DNA of 64,000 nt from an uncultured Acetatifactor sp. (GTDB taxonomy: Bacteria > Bacillota > Clostridia > Lachnospirales > Lachnospiraceae). A program made the translations under genes and the position numbers. Shown in pieces: positions 44,388 through 53,898 of the stretch. Every line of letters begins with the position of its first letter. Within the stretch, counting starts at the first letter, position 1. The notes below the pieces were generated by a model. That model was not told the origin of the DNA and did no database searches. It worked only from the letters and a program-made list of their open reading frames with translations. The stretch spans positions 32,362 through 96,361 of the forward strand of contig CAJTOJ010000012.1 of assembly GCA_910577665.1 (NCBI GenBank). The letters are read 5' to 3'.

Positions 44388-44637
44388 ATGGCTGACCGGG
44401 TTACGATACAGGATATTGCGGATGCGCTGGGGGGGCCCGGAATACTGTTTCTAAGGCGATCAACAATACAGGATCCCTGGCTGATTCCACCAGAGTGAAA
44501 GTTCTCAATAAGGCCAGGGAAATGGGATATAAGCAATTTTCCTATTTTGATATGGTAAGCCTTGACAAAATGGAGAAAGATAATGCCAGGGCAGGTATCC
44601 GGATCAGCTGCGCACGCAGGCTATCATGGCTTTGACA
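44388..44637 (+). pseudogene. Broken LacI-family regulator gene
   Basis: ATG at 44388 with GAGGAGAT ahead reads ADRVTIQDIADALG, then loses the frame at a run of seven G. After a one-base correction it continues ARNTVSKAINNTGSLADSTR and VKVLNKAREMGYKQFSYF, a normal LacI HTH and hinge, and ends after about 80 residues at a stop. The ligand-binding domain is gone. So the gene has both a frameshift and a truncation. It lies at the end of the fructan locus and overlaps the end of the mannose isomerase gene. Confidence 0.8.
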
Positions 44638-46346
44638 GGTTCCCCGTCCAGGGCCTGGAGAGAGTAAGGCCCTGCCGCCTCCGGGATGGTGCATGTCTCC
44701 GCGTAATACAGCAGGAAGGGCGCAAACTGTCCTTGATCTGATGTCAGCATGGCTCTGCTGCCCTCTACCAGGTTCATCATATGGACGCTGCCATTGCGGT
44801 GGATGGGGATTTTGCTGGCGGTGCTGACCCGGAAGGTATCCAGGAATTCCCGCTCATGGAGACCGGTGCGCTCCACGGTACCTTTTTCATCTGCATACAC
44901 CAGGGTAATCTGGTTTACCAGGTTTTCCTTTACCCATTGGGTATTGCGGTTCCACTGGATATTGGCCACTCCGTGTCTTAGGTGGATGGGTCTGGGCCTG
45001 CCGTCCAGGTCAAGCCGCCCCCAGTCCCACAGTTTGAAGGTGAAGATATAAGGGGTGGCACTGATCTCCAGCACCATGGTGTCTGCACCGGAGCAGTGAA
45101 CAGTTCCCGCAGGAATCAGCACATGGTCGTGCTTCCTCACGGGAATGCGGTTCACGAAATCTTCCGCGGGAAAGGGAGCTGTGCCTGTCTGTGCATGTTC
45201 CAGGGCTTGTACCATGGCTTCCGGGTCAGTCCCGGTCTTCACGCCCAGGTAGACACAGGGAGCTTCCCCCTGGGTATCCAGCAGGTAATAGCTCTCGTCC
45301 TGGGTGTAGTGCATGTGGAAATGCTGCTGGATATATTCTGTCAGCGGATGTACCTGCAGGGACAGATTCTGTCCATTGATGGTGTCCAGCATATCAAAAC
45401 GTATTGGAAATTCTGCCCCGAAACGGCTGTGTACACGCTCTCCCAGAAGCGGCCTGGGGCAGAAATGGACCAGGTTCAGAGCAGGGGTCTGGACCAGTGC
45501 TTTGCCAAAATCCAGCAGGAGACTGTTCTCCTCCGGGACACCGCCGAAGCTCCAGGCATAGTTGGAGCCGTTTTCTGGCAGGCCAAAATGTGTTTTCATC
45601 CAGTCGCCGCCCCATACCCCTGGATCGAAGTAGGGTACCATGCAAAAGGGCTGGGTTGCCACCTGCCTTAGGGCATCCCGGTAGGCATCCCCTGTGACCA
45701 TGGCAGGCGATTTTTCCGCAGTCATATCCAGATAGAGATCCATTTCAGAAAGCAGCCGGTCCTTGACCCGGTCTGCCCAGCGCCATTCGGCAAAATATCC
45801 CCTTTTGTATTTCTTGTTCTTCGGCAGGTCCTTCTTGGTAGTCCGCCAGTTGGACAGGCCCCTGCGGTACCGCAGCTGGATTTCCCAGCGGGTGATGTCA
45901 GCCATCACCAGGATATCCCCTTTGCATACCAGAGAGGCACCTACCCCGTAGACCAGTATGACGCCAGACCTGACAGCAGCTATCCTGTGCCGGGCGCGTT
46001 CCAGGTTCCCGGCGGGGAAAAATTCTTCCAGATGCCTGGAGGTCATGATGCCGAACACCGGATCGTCATCGGTGAGGTCCCGTTCTATCTGCGCATCTAT
46101 CTCTTCCGGAGCCAGGGCCAGGGCATCACTGTGGATGTGCTCCAATGGTTCCAGTGGGGCAAACAGTGCCAGCAGTTCTGTCTGGTCTACTCCGGGATAG
46201 CACTCTGCAACGATTATGGTTCTTTTCCTTCCCTGGCATATGCGGGTAAACTGCTGACGGATGGCATCCGGGCCTGTAAAGGCCGATGCCGGATGATCAT
46301 GGATCCGGATAGCGGGAAACTGGCGGAAGGCATGTCCTGCGTCCAT
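44604..46346 (-). CDS. Mannose-6-phosphate isomerase, class I, with N-terminal extension
   Basis: A 580-residue protein. The C-terminal ~350 residues are a cupin type phosphomannose isomerase: LQVHPLTEYIQQHF and DESYYLLD carry metal ligands, and AGTVHCSG a further histidine. The first ~220 residues (RKRTIIVAECYPGVDQTELL) are an extra domain of unknown role; there is no clear P-loop. Start at 46346: AGGAGGT is 6-9 bases ahead; the longer frame is rejected. It is divergent from the GntR gene with a shared palindromic operator in the gap. It would convert mannose-6-phosphate from mannoside breakdown to fructose-6-phosphate. Confidence 0.82.
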   Translation of the reverse strand: MDAGHAFRQFPAIRIHDHPASAFTGPDAIRQQFTRICQGRKRTIIVAECYPGVDQTELLALFAPLEPLEHIHSDALALAPEEIDAQIERDLTDDDPVFGIMTSRHLEEFFPAGNLERARHRIAAVRSGVILVYGVGASLVCKGDILVMADITRWEIQLRYRRGLSNWRTTKKDLPKNKKYKRGYFAEWRWADRVKDRLLSEMDLYLDMTAEKSPAMVTGDAYRDALRQVATQPFCMVPYFDPGVWGGDWMKTHFGLPENGSNYAWSFGGVPEENSLLLDFGKALVQTPALNLVHFCPRPLLGERVHSRFGAEFPIRFDMLDTINGQNLSLQVHPLTEYIQQHFHMHYTQDESYYLLDTQGEAPCVYLGVKTGTDPEAMVQALEHAQTGTAPFPAEDFVNRIPVRKHDHVLIPAGTVHCSGADTMVLEISATPYIFTFKLWDWGRLDLDGRPRPIHLRHGVANIQWNRNTQWVKENLVNQITLVYADEKGTVERTGLHEREFLDTFRVSTASKIPIHRNGSVHMMNLVEGSRAMLTSDQGQFAPFLLYYAETCTIPEAAGPYSLQALDGEPVKAMIACVRS

Positions 46347-46500
46347 AAAAGATACCTCCTGTCTGATGCAAAAAGCTCCGCGCACTTCAGTTTGCTTTGT
46401 TTTACAGCAGTGCGTTGCCTGTAAAAGTACATTGTAAAGGATTCATACAGAGTATAGGTCAGGATTGACAATATGTCAATGCTTATATATAAAACAATAA

Positions 46501-46514
46501 TATGTATAGACATA
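46501..46514. promoter_or_regulatory. GntR-type operator 1
   Basis: TATGTATAGACATA, a near-perfect palindrome (one central mismatch), lies in the gap between the isomerase and GntR genes. It matches the site at 47557-47570 in 13 of 14 positions. It probably binds the GntR/UTRA regulator encoded next door. Confidence 0.65.
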
Positions 46515-46768
46515 AATGTGAAATGTGAACCTGCACGGTATAACATAATAGGTGTGTACCTTTCCTGCTGCCTTGGAATGACAATGGATAACCGGATGTG
46601 GCGGGATAGGGACTGATACCCTGTAGGTTTCCATGAAAAACAACACCTGTGAACTTGCGTCTGTCAGAAAATACAAATAAGGGGGAGGATTTTCATGGAA
46701 TGTATGTTACAATGCGGATAGGAAAAGCATCTTGCAGGATTAGGGCATACCAGGAAAGGGGAAGGACA

Positions 46769-47488
46769 ATGCAGGCACGTTACATGCAGATCGCGGAGCA
46801 CATCCGTGGACAGATTGCGCAGGGGCAGTATCCGCTGGGAGGCAGGATACCCACAGAGAACGAACTGGCAGAGGCTCTTGGGGTCAGCCGGCCAACGGTG
46901 AGGCAGGCACTGGACCTGCTGGCCAGGGAAGGACGTCTGGTGCGGGTGAAAGGCAGCGGCACTTTTGTGGCACAGCCCAAGCTGGTACATGAGTCTACCA
47001 GCTTTGTCACAGGATACCGGGAGGAGAGCCGGAAGAAAAACCGCATCTTACGGACAAAGGTGTTGTGCCTGCAGACGGAAAAAGCCGGGGAGCAGGTGGG
47101 GGACGCCTTGAGGATCGGTGCCGGGGACATGGTTATACGTCTGGTGAGGATAAGGCATCTGGAGAACCTGTACTCCAATGCCCCGGTGGTGTATACCACG
47201 GTGTACGTGCCATTTACCCTTTTCCCAAAGATGCCGGATCTGGATTTCACGGATACTTCTTTTTATGAGGCCCTGGATGACAGAGGACTGTCGGTGGTGC
47301 ATGCCTCCCGGAGACTGGAAGTGGTCATGCCACCAGCTGAGGTTGCAGCGGAGCTGGGAGTCACGCCTTTTGAACCGGCTGCTTTTATCACGTCCCAGGG
47401 TTATACCCGGATGGGGCAGGTGATTGAGTACACGGAGAGTTATTATCCGGCCAGCCGGAGCAGCTTCCAGATAGAAATCAACAGATGA
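46769..47488 (+). CDS. GntR/HutC-family regulator (UTRA domain)
   Basis: A 239-residue regulator. The winged helix is at about 5-72 (IRGQIAQGQYPLGGRIPTEN, VSRPTVRQALDLLAREGRLV, KGSGTFVAQP) and the UTRA ligand domain covers 90-235. The start at 46769 follows GGGGAAGGAC; the longer frame upstream is rejected. It lies between the isomerase gene and the GH38 gene and very likely represses both through the two palindromes at 46501 and 47557. The effector is probably a sugar phosphate such as mannose- or mannosyl-phosphate, by analogy with the family. Confidence 0.88.
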   Translation: MQARYMQIAEHIRGQIAQGQYPLGGRIPTENELAEALGVSRPTVRQALDLLAREGRLVRVKGSGTFVAQPKLVHESTSFVTGYREESRKKNRILRTKVLCLQTEKAGEQVGDALRIGAGDMVIRLVRIRHLENLYSNAPVVYTTVYVPFTLFPKMPDLDFTDTSFYEALDDRGLSVVHASRRLEVVMPPAEVAAELGVTPFEPAAFITSQGYTRMGQVIEYTESYYPASRSSFQIEINR

Positions 47489-47556
47489 CAGCATGGGAAG
47501 CAGTATACAGCGATGGAATCTACGTCTGCCTGATAGGAGTGCGAACAATAAAGTGT

Positions 47557-47570
47557 TATGTATATACATA
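47557..47570. promoter_or_regulatory. GntR-type operator 2
   Basis: TATGTATATACATA is a perfect 14-bp palindrome about 220 bases before the GH38 start and 70 bases after the GntR stop. It differs from operator 1 at one base. Presumed site for control of the GH38 gene. Confidence 0.7.
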
Positions 47571-47790
47571 TATAAAAAACGCAAATAAATGTTTACAAAT
47601 AAAGCCAGGGATGGTATGATTGCATGGAAAAGAGCCATGTTTATGTTTTGCGCCAGAACCTGTGGCAGCATGGGTATGTGCTCTGGGAATGGCAGTAGAA
47701 ACGGGAAGACAATCTGATAGCCCTGGAAGGCATTTCCGGGAGCTTTAACGCGTGGGCTGCCAAAGAAAACGTGGAGGAAAGGGATGCAGT

Positions 47791-50196
47791 ATGGGAAAGC
47801 AGATCAAGGACGTATACATCATACATCATTCACACACAGACATTGGCTACACAGACCTACAGGAGCAGGTGATCTATAACCAGGTCCAGAATATTAGGAA
47901 TGTCATATCCATTCTCAAGAAAGGATATGCGGAAAACAGCCAGGAGAAGGACTTCAAATGGAACTGTGAGACTTACCTTTGCGTGGAACGGTTCCTGGAG
48001 AGTGCTTCGGAAGCGGAAAAGAGAGTTTTTTTTGAACTGGTAAAAAAAGGTAATATTGGTATCTCTGCCACCTACCTTAATTTTAACGATCTGGCAGATG
48101 TGGAGATGCTGGATCACAAGACCAGGGAAATGCAGGCACTCTTCACGGCACAGGGATTTCCTGTGCAGGTAGCTATGAACGCAGACATCAATGGCATTTC
48201 TTTGGGAGCCAGGGACGTGTTTCTGAACAATGGGGTGCAATTCCTTTTTACCAATATCCACACCCACCACGGCATGTATCCCCTGTATCAGAACCAGAAG
48301 CCTTATTTCTGGGAAAACGAGGCTGGCAGGAGGCTTCTGGTGTGGAATGGGGAGCATTATAACCTGGGGAATTCCCTTGGCATCGTTTTTTGCAAAAATG
48401 TGAATTACATGACGGAGAACTACTTTGGGAAAGAAGGGGCTGCCACAGCCCTGGAGACGCTGCATACACGGCTGCTTGGCAGTATTGCGGAATATGAGGA
48501 AAGCGGTTATGCCTACGATTTCTATATCACCAGTGTCAGCGGTGTGTTTTCTGACAATGCACCTGCCAATCCGGCTGTTATCGCTATGGTAAACGCATTT
48601 AACCAGCACTATGGGCAGGAGATAATGCTGCACATGGTCACCCTGCAGGAACTTTATGGTCTGATCAAGGACAAAACGGCAGATGCACCGGTATACCGCG
48701 GGGCCATCAATGACTGGTGGGGCAATGGCGTAGGCAGCACGCCTTATGCGGTGAAGCATTACAAGGAGGCGCTCCGTCTTTCCCGCATCTGTGACCGCCT
48801 GGAGGAAAAGACAGGTATACATAATGGGCGGCTTGCCCAGGCGGGGGAAGACAATGCCCTGCTCTACGCGGAACATACCTGGGGGCATTCGGCTACCATC
48901 AGCAACCCATATGAGACCATGGTGACGAACCTGGATATCCGTAAGACCGCCTATGCTTCCAAAGCCCATGAGGCGGCGGCCATGCGTAAGAGTGAACAAT
49001 GCCATTTGCTGGGGGATGTGCTGCGCTATTACAACAATGCAGGTGAGGTAAAGGTGATCTCCATGAGCGGCAGCAGGGGTGTATTTCCCGTGGAATTCTA
49101 TGTGGAAACCATGGGACTGTCCGGAATGAAGATAACAGACAGGCAGACCGGCCAGGTGCTACCCTCGCAGCTCTCCTCTCATCCCAGGGGTGTACTGGTG
49201 AGCTTCCTGGCAGAGTTCGGGCCGAAGGAAGAGAAGCTTTTTGCCTATGAAGAGCAGCCGGCGCAGGACCAGGGGCTTTATACCCGTACTGCCTGGGTGG
49301 GAGCAGAGAGAGTGCGGGATATCGTCAATGAATATGATGCGGAGACATATCGGCTCCCTTATCGGCTGGAGAACCAGTGGTTTCGGATCTGTTACCGGGT
49401 GGGAGAAGGCATCACTTCTTTTTACCACAAAAAAGCAGCCCTGGAGATGCTGAGGCCGGGTCTGGAAAATATGTTCACGCCTGTTTATGAAAATACCAGC
49501 ATCAGAAGAGGGGTCTATGGGGAGCGGGCCGCTCTGGGACGGAATATCCGGGGGCTTCATGGAGTGCAGTGCCAGGGAGAGCTGCAGGACATTAGGATCC
49601 TGGATCACGGTCCTGTGTTTGACAGGGTGGAGCTGGTCTATGAACTGGAGGGAACCAGCCACAGCAGCGTGATTCTCAGACTGTACAGAGAGCTGCCCAG
49701 AATAGAGTTCACTTACCGGATTGCCAAGACACTGTGTGAGGATATTGAGAGTATATATCTGCCTCTGAGCCTGGATCTGCCAGGCAGCAGTCTCCATATT
49801 CACAATGGTAAAGTGGCAATGCGGCCGGGAGTGGATCAGCTGCCAGGCAGCAATATGGAATATTACATGGCAGACGAGGGCGTGCTGTATCAGAGGGATG
49901 GGGAGGGTATCCTGATCAATACCCTGGATACCCCGCTGCTGTACATGGGTGAAATGAGACACCATCCCATTCTGCTATGCGATAACAGGGAAGAAAACAA
50001 CCACCGCCCCATATACAGCTGGATCATGAACAATACCTGGGAGACCAATTTCAAGATGGATCTGTCCGGTTTCGGAGAGTTCCGTTATTTGCTGGAACTT
50101 AGGGAAGGAGACCTGGAAGAAAACCTGCGGCAGCTTGCGGAGAATGATCTGGGGAATGTAAGCTTTATTTCCGCGAGCAATGAACCAGGTGCGTGA
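47791..50196 (+). CDS. GH38 alpha-mannosidase-like enzyme
   Basis: An 801-residue protein without a signal peptide. The N-terminal catalytic domain opens with IIHHSHTDIGYTD, the GH38 metal-binding H-x-D-like motif, and continues with AMNADINGIS, the region of the catalytic nucleophile Asp. HTWGHSATI and a large C-terminal beta-sandwich follow. It should cleave alpha-mannosides in the cytoplasm. The start at 47791 is used because GGAAAGGGATG lies ahead; the longer frame has no site. The nucleophile region is not the classic WQIDPFG, so the substrate may be unusual. The last codons (FISASNEPGA) read through a repeat fragment. Confidence 0.85.
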   Translation: MGKQIKDVYIIHHSHTDIGYTDLQEQVIYNQVQNIRNVISILKKGYAENSQEKDFKWNCETYLCVERFLESASEAEKRVFFELVKKGNIGISATYLNFNDLADVEMLDHKTREMQALFTAQGFPVQVAMNADINGISLGARDVFLNNGVQFLFTNIHTHHGMYPLYQNQKPYFWENEAGRRLLVWNGEHYNLGNSLGIVFCKNVNYMTENYFGKEGAATALETLHTRLLGSIAEYEESGYAYDFYITSVSGVFSDNAPANPAVIAMVNAFNQHYGQEIMLHMVTLQELYGLIKDKTADAPVYRGAINDWWGNGVGSTPYAVKHYKEALRLSRICDRLEEKTGIHNGRLAQAGEDNALLYAEHTWGHSATISNPYETMVTNLDIRKTAYASKAHEAAAMRKSEQCHLLGDVLRYYNNAGEVKVISMSGSRGVFPVEFYVETMGLSGMKITDRQTGQVLPSQLSSHPRGVLVSFLAEFGPKEEKLFAYEEQPAQDQGLYTRTAWVGAERVRDIVNEYDAETYRLPYRLENQWFRICYRVGEGITSFYHKKAALEMLRPGLENMFTPVYENTSIRRGVYGERAALGRNIRGLHGVQCQGELQDIRILDHGPVFDRVELVYELEGTSHSSVILRLYRELPRIEFTYRIAKTLCEDIESIYLPLSLDLPGSSLHIHNGKVAMRPGVDQLPGSNMEYYMADEGVLYQRDGEGILINTLDTPLLYMGEMRHHPILLCDNREENNHRPIYSWIMNNTWETNFKMDLSGFGEFRYLLELREGDLEENLRQLAENDLGNVSFISASNEPGA

Positions 50197-50200
50197 GGAC
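50165..50200 (+). repeat. Fragment of the dispersed repeat, copy D
   Basis: TTTATTTCCGCGAGCAATGA matches the first block of the repeat family at 5590 and 11820. Only this block is visible. It encodes the last residues of the GH38 enzyme, a second case of the repeat altering a protein end. Confidence 0.5.
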
Positions 50201-50228
50201 ACCCGGGAAATGGAGGGGAGGGCAGATG

Positions 50229-50687
50229 CTATTTCTGCCCTTTCCGGAGTTTCCATATGCTGGCCAGGATGTCTTTTAGGACGAGAAAAGCATCCAGCTC
50301 ACTATAGCCATAGGTACTTTCCAGATCCTCCAGCATCCGGTTCAGCCCTGTTGCGTATACCGATGTTGTTACCTTGCTCTGATAGGTGGCAAGAACCGGG
50401 TATTTTTTGCCCCATGCTTCGGTCCAGTTGATTTTTTCGGAAACACTGTCACTTGTCCTGTCGATGATCTCTTGGATCTCCTTCACTTCCATGTCAAATG
50501 CAATCAGTTCGTCTAAGGACAATCCATATAGATTCGCCAGCTTTTTGGACTGGCAGATGTCAGGCAGGGTTTCGTCTGTCTCCCATTTTGAGATCGTCTG
50601 CCTGCTCACACCCAGCCTTTCGGCAACTTCTTCCTGGGATAGCCCACGTTTTTTGCGGGCATTGAAAAGGTTTGTTCCTAAGTTCAT
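50229..50687 (-). CDS. XRE-family regulator
   Basis: A 152-residue regulator. HTH at about 5-60 (NARKKRGLSQEEVAERLGVS, RQTISKWETDETLPD), then a helical C-terminal part (SEKINWTEAWGKKYPVLATY) of unknown role. The start at 50687 has GGAGGTG 6 bases before it; the in-frame GTG at 50696 overlaps that site. It converges on the GH38 gene, and a hairpin (AGGGCAGA with TCTGCCCT) at 50219-50241 can end both transcripts. No target can be named. Confidence 0.85.
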   Translation of the reverse strand: MNLGTNLFNARKKRGLSQEEVAERLGVSRQTISKWETDETLPDICQSKKLANLYGLSLDELIAFDMEVKEIQEIIDRTSDSVSEKINWTEAWGKKYPVLATYQSKVTTSVYATGLNRMLEDLESTYGYSELDAFLVLKDILASIWKLRKGQK

Positions 50688-50891
50688 ATTCGTCACCTCC
50701 TGCGTTTTGTTTCAAGTCAAGTATAAGAGATCTGGCAGTGAAAATCTACCAACAATAGCCGGCTTTTTGACCCGTTTTCTTAACATAGAATAACAGCCTC
50801 TTTCCTGCTTCATGGATAAAAGGATAGGCATCCATCTATAAATGGTGTATAATAAATCCACAATGCGTATCATGATTCCAAGGAGGTTGCT

Positions 50892-52943
50892 ATGGATATC
50901 CAAAAACTGACAGATTTGCTGGTATCATCCAGTGAGAACTACAACCAGGCAAAATTCATTCCCTGGTGGGAGGACGATTTTGAGAATGCAATTTATAGAT
51001 ATAGTATACTGGAGGAAGATGTCATCCAGGGGGCGGAAGAATGCCTGGCAGGCTGCGATAGGGACACACTGTTGGCACCGGTGGGCCGGGGGGGCCTTAC
51101 CCTGTTTCACTTGCTGGTGTGGCATAATTTTATAGACCAGGTGGGACGAGTGCTCCGGGATGGAAGGATAACAGGAGAGGATGTCAATATGCCAGATCAT
51201 CAGGGCCATGGCGTTACGCCGTTTCACCTGGCCTGTTCCCGGGGGAATCTGGCCATGGTACGGTTGCTTGCAGAATATGGAGCCAGGGAGGATATCTGTG
51301 ATGAAAGGGGCATGAATGCATACCATTTTCTGGCTTATCCCAGGCTCCCGGAGGAGATTCCGGTGATGAATTCCGGCTGCCTGGATCTTAGTGTGGAGCA
51401 GAGGGGAGAGATTGCCCGTTTGTTAAACTGTGACATCAACCAGAAGGGGAGGGACGGGCTGGCTCCCCTGGAGAGGCTGCTGTCCACAGAATACAGTTCC
51501 AGCTACACCTGGCCTTTGGCGGAGATTTTCCTGGAAAAGGGAGCCAGGACCGACTACATAGATCCGGATGGGAATACTTTGCTGATGATGGCCAGGAGAA
51601 ATGGCCACAAGACAGCAGCGCTTAAGCTGATGGAACAGTGTCCCGGACTGCTGGATGTGGCCAACAGCCAGGGGGTGACTCCCCTACTGCATGCCATTGA
51701 TTTTACGAACCAGAGCATGTATCTGGCGTTGCTGGATTATGGCGCTACTCCGGTTCCCGGCAAGGACATGGAGCTGTTTCCGCTGGAGCAGTTGACAAAC
51801 AATGCTTTTTGTGATGTGAGCAAGACAGACAAGGATGGATTAAGTATGGCGTTGTACCTGGCGAAGAAGATGATTCGTCAGATCGACCCGGATGATGAGG
51901 ATGAACTGGGGGATGTGGCAGGCATCCTGCACAATGCCCTGGTATCTGATGAGAGAGCTGTTGTACTGGATGTCTGCAAGGACGCAGGAATTGACTTTAC
52001 CATGCCTGTTTGTTACACAGGCGAGATGCTCTGCCTGCGGGATGAATGTCTTCGTGCCTATTGTGGGGTGGGAATCCTGCACAAACTGGTGGAGCTGGGG
52101 GTAGATATGGACAAGGATGTGATAGGAGGGCGCACGCCTGCCCATATCCTGGCATCCCAGAACCATAGGGAATACAGGGAAGGTGAGGACTATTTTGCCC
52201 AGGCGGCAAAGTTATTGTCCAGGGAATCCATGGAACAGACGGACAAAAGTGGGAGGACGGCACTCCACCTGGCAGTGGAAAACGGCCATACCGACATGGT
52301 ACAGGTTATGCTGGATAAAGGGATTGACGTGAATCTGACAGTAGATGGGCCCAGGGAAACAGGCATGACAGCACTCCATCTGGCCTGTGCCAAGGGCCTA
52401 GTGGATATGGTAAGGCTGCTTCTGGCAGCAGGCGCAGATGATACCATGAAGACCCACAAAGGAGAAACGCCTGCCCACTGTGTATTGCTGGGAAAGGGAT
52501 ACGACAGATACAACAGACACGACATAGAGCGGCAGGCGGCGGTGCTTCAATGTCTGGAACATCTGGATATTCCGGATGAGAATGGGACTACGCCCCTTCA
52601 GCTGGTGACGTATTTCACCAGGGAGCTTCTTCCCCTGTTTCTGGAGCGGGGTGTGGATGTGAACCGTGCAGATCTGGATGGTGTCACTGTCCTGATGCGC
52701 AATACCGATAAGGACATGGCCAAGGAACTGCTCCGGGCCGGTGCGGATATCAACAGGACCGATAACCAGGGGAACACAGCCTTGCACTACGCACTGGAGT
52801 CCGGAGCAGAAGGAGATGCCCGGTATCTGATCAGGAAGGGCGCCGATTACAACCATCCCAACAACCAGGGCAAGACACCTGTGCAGATTGCTGTGGAAAA
52901 AGGATATGACACGGTTCTGGAACTTATGACGGATATTGTGTAA
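50892..52943 (+). CDS. Ankyrin-repeat protein
   Basis: A 683-residue protein made mostly of ankyrin repeats. Clear units include GVTPFHLACSRGNLAMVRLL, GRTALHLAVENGHTDMVQVM and GNTALHYALESGAEGDARYL; about a dozen repeats span residues 60 to 680, with degenerate stretches at about 170-390. No signal peptide or membrane segment, so cytoplasmic, and no catalytic domain. AGGAGG lies 9 bases before the ATG. Single-gene unit with AT-rich upstream sequence. Ankyrin repeats bind proteins; the partner is unknown. Such long proteins are uncommon in free-living gut Firmicutes. Confidence 0.88.
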   Translation: MDIQKLTDLLVSSSENYNQAKFIPWWEDDFENAIYRYSILEEDVIQGAEECLAGCDRDTLLAPVGRGGLTLFHLLVWHNFIDQVGRVLRDGRITGEDVNMPDHQGHGVTPFHLACSRGNLAMVRLLAEYGAREDICDERGMNAYHFLAYPRLPEEIPVMNSGCLDLSVEQRGEIARLLNCDINQKGRDGLAPLERLLSTEYSSSYTWPLAEIFLEKGARTDYIDPDGNTLLMMARRNGHKTAALKLMEQCPGLLDVANSQGVTPLLHAIDFTNQSMYLALLDYGATPVPGKDMELFPLEQLTNNAFCDVSKTDKDGLSMALYLAKKMIRQIDPDDEDELGDVAGILHNALVSDERAVVLDVCKDAGIDFTMPVCYTGEMLCLRDECLRAYCGVGILHKLVELGVDMDKDVIGGRTPAHILASQNHREYREGEDYFAQAAKLLSRESMEQTDKSGRTALHLAVENGHTDMVQVMLDKGIDVNLTVDGPRETGMTALHLACAKGLVDMVRLLLAAGADDTMKTHKGETPAHCVLLGKGYDRYNRHDIERQAAVLQCLEHLDIPDENGTTPLQLVTYFTRELLPLFLERGVDVNRADLDGVTVLMRNTDKDMAKELLRAGADINRTDNQGNTALHYALESGAEGDARYLIRKGADYNHPNNQGKTPVQIAVEKGYDTVLELMTDIV

Positions 52944-52974
52944 GATATAAGGGTAATGTGACCCTGGAGCGGAT

Positions 52975-53763
52975 ATGGAGAATACGAAAGGAAACATGAC
53001 GCCGGATGTGCCGCCCCACAGGTGGGGGACACCTTACACCGGGGGAGACAGGAAGCAGAGGCTCCGGGGCTATTATGCGGCCATTTCGGCCATGGACAGT
53101 GACATTGGAAAACTGATTGACTACCTCAAGGGGAAAGGCCTCTGGGAAGATACGATTTTCATTTTTACGGCTGACAATGGCATGAGTATGGGACATCATG
53201 GGATCTTTGGCAAGGGGAATGGGACATTTCCCGTGAACCTGTATGATACGGCGGTGAAGGTGCCCATGCTGGTCACGTATCCGCGGGGCATCCGGGGCGG
53301 GACGGTAGCCAGGGGCCTGTACAGCCATTATGACCTGCTGCCTACCATAGCCGGACTGATGGGAGAGATGCCGGATGCAGGCTGCCCGGGCCGCAGCTTC
53401 CAGGAGATCTTCCAGGGACAGGTGCCGGACGGGCGGGATGCAGTGGTAGTCTTCGATGAGTATGGCCCGGCAAGGATGATCCGCACCCAGGCGTACAAAT
53501 ACATTCACAGGTATCCATACGGTGAAAATGAGTTTTATGACCTTGCAACAGATCCCGGGGAGGAGAATAACCTGGCATCATCGGCAGACCCCCGGGTGCA
53601 GGAGAAGATATCTTCCTTGAAAAACCAGATGGAACAGTGGTTTATCCAATATTCCGACCCGGACAGGGACGGAAGCAGGCAGGCTGTATACGGATCCGGT
53701 CAGATCGGGAAAGTAGGCCGGGACGGCGGGGGCAGGAAAGCCTTCTTAAGTCTGGGGGAGTGA
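52975..53763 (+). pseudogene. Sulfatase C-terminal fragment
   Basis: The frame reads a sulfatase from the middle: RGYYAAISAMDSDIGKLIDY, then TADNGMSMGHHGIFGKGNGT with the metal-binding DNG and following H and K, and the C-terminal FYDLATDPGEENNLA. The N-terminal half, with the CxPSR catalytic cysteine (formylglycine) and the first metal ligands, is absent, and the ankyrin gene ends just upstream. So it cannot be an active sulfatase. A weak GGAG precedes the ATG, so a shortened protein might still be made. The loss probably occurred by deletion. Confidence 0.75.
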
Positions 53764-53898
53764 CCGGCGGTGGAGACGGCCTTTATCCAGGCAGGAGAAG
53801 GCAGATATCCGGAAACATGACCGAAGGGATGGACAGGATATTGTAAATCGGAGTCCGGAAACAGGCTGCCTGGAGGGCGGCCAGTAAGGAGGAAGCGG

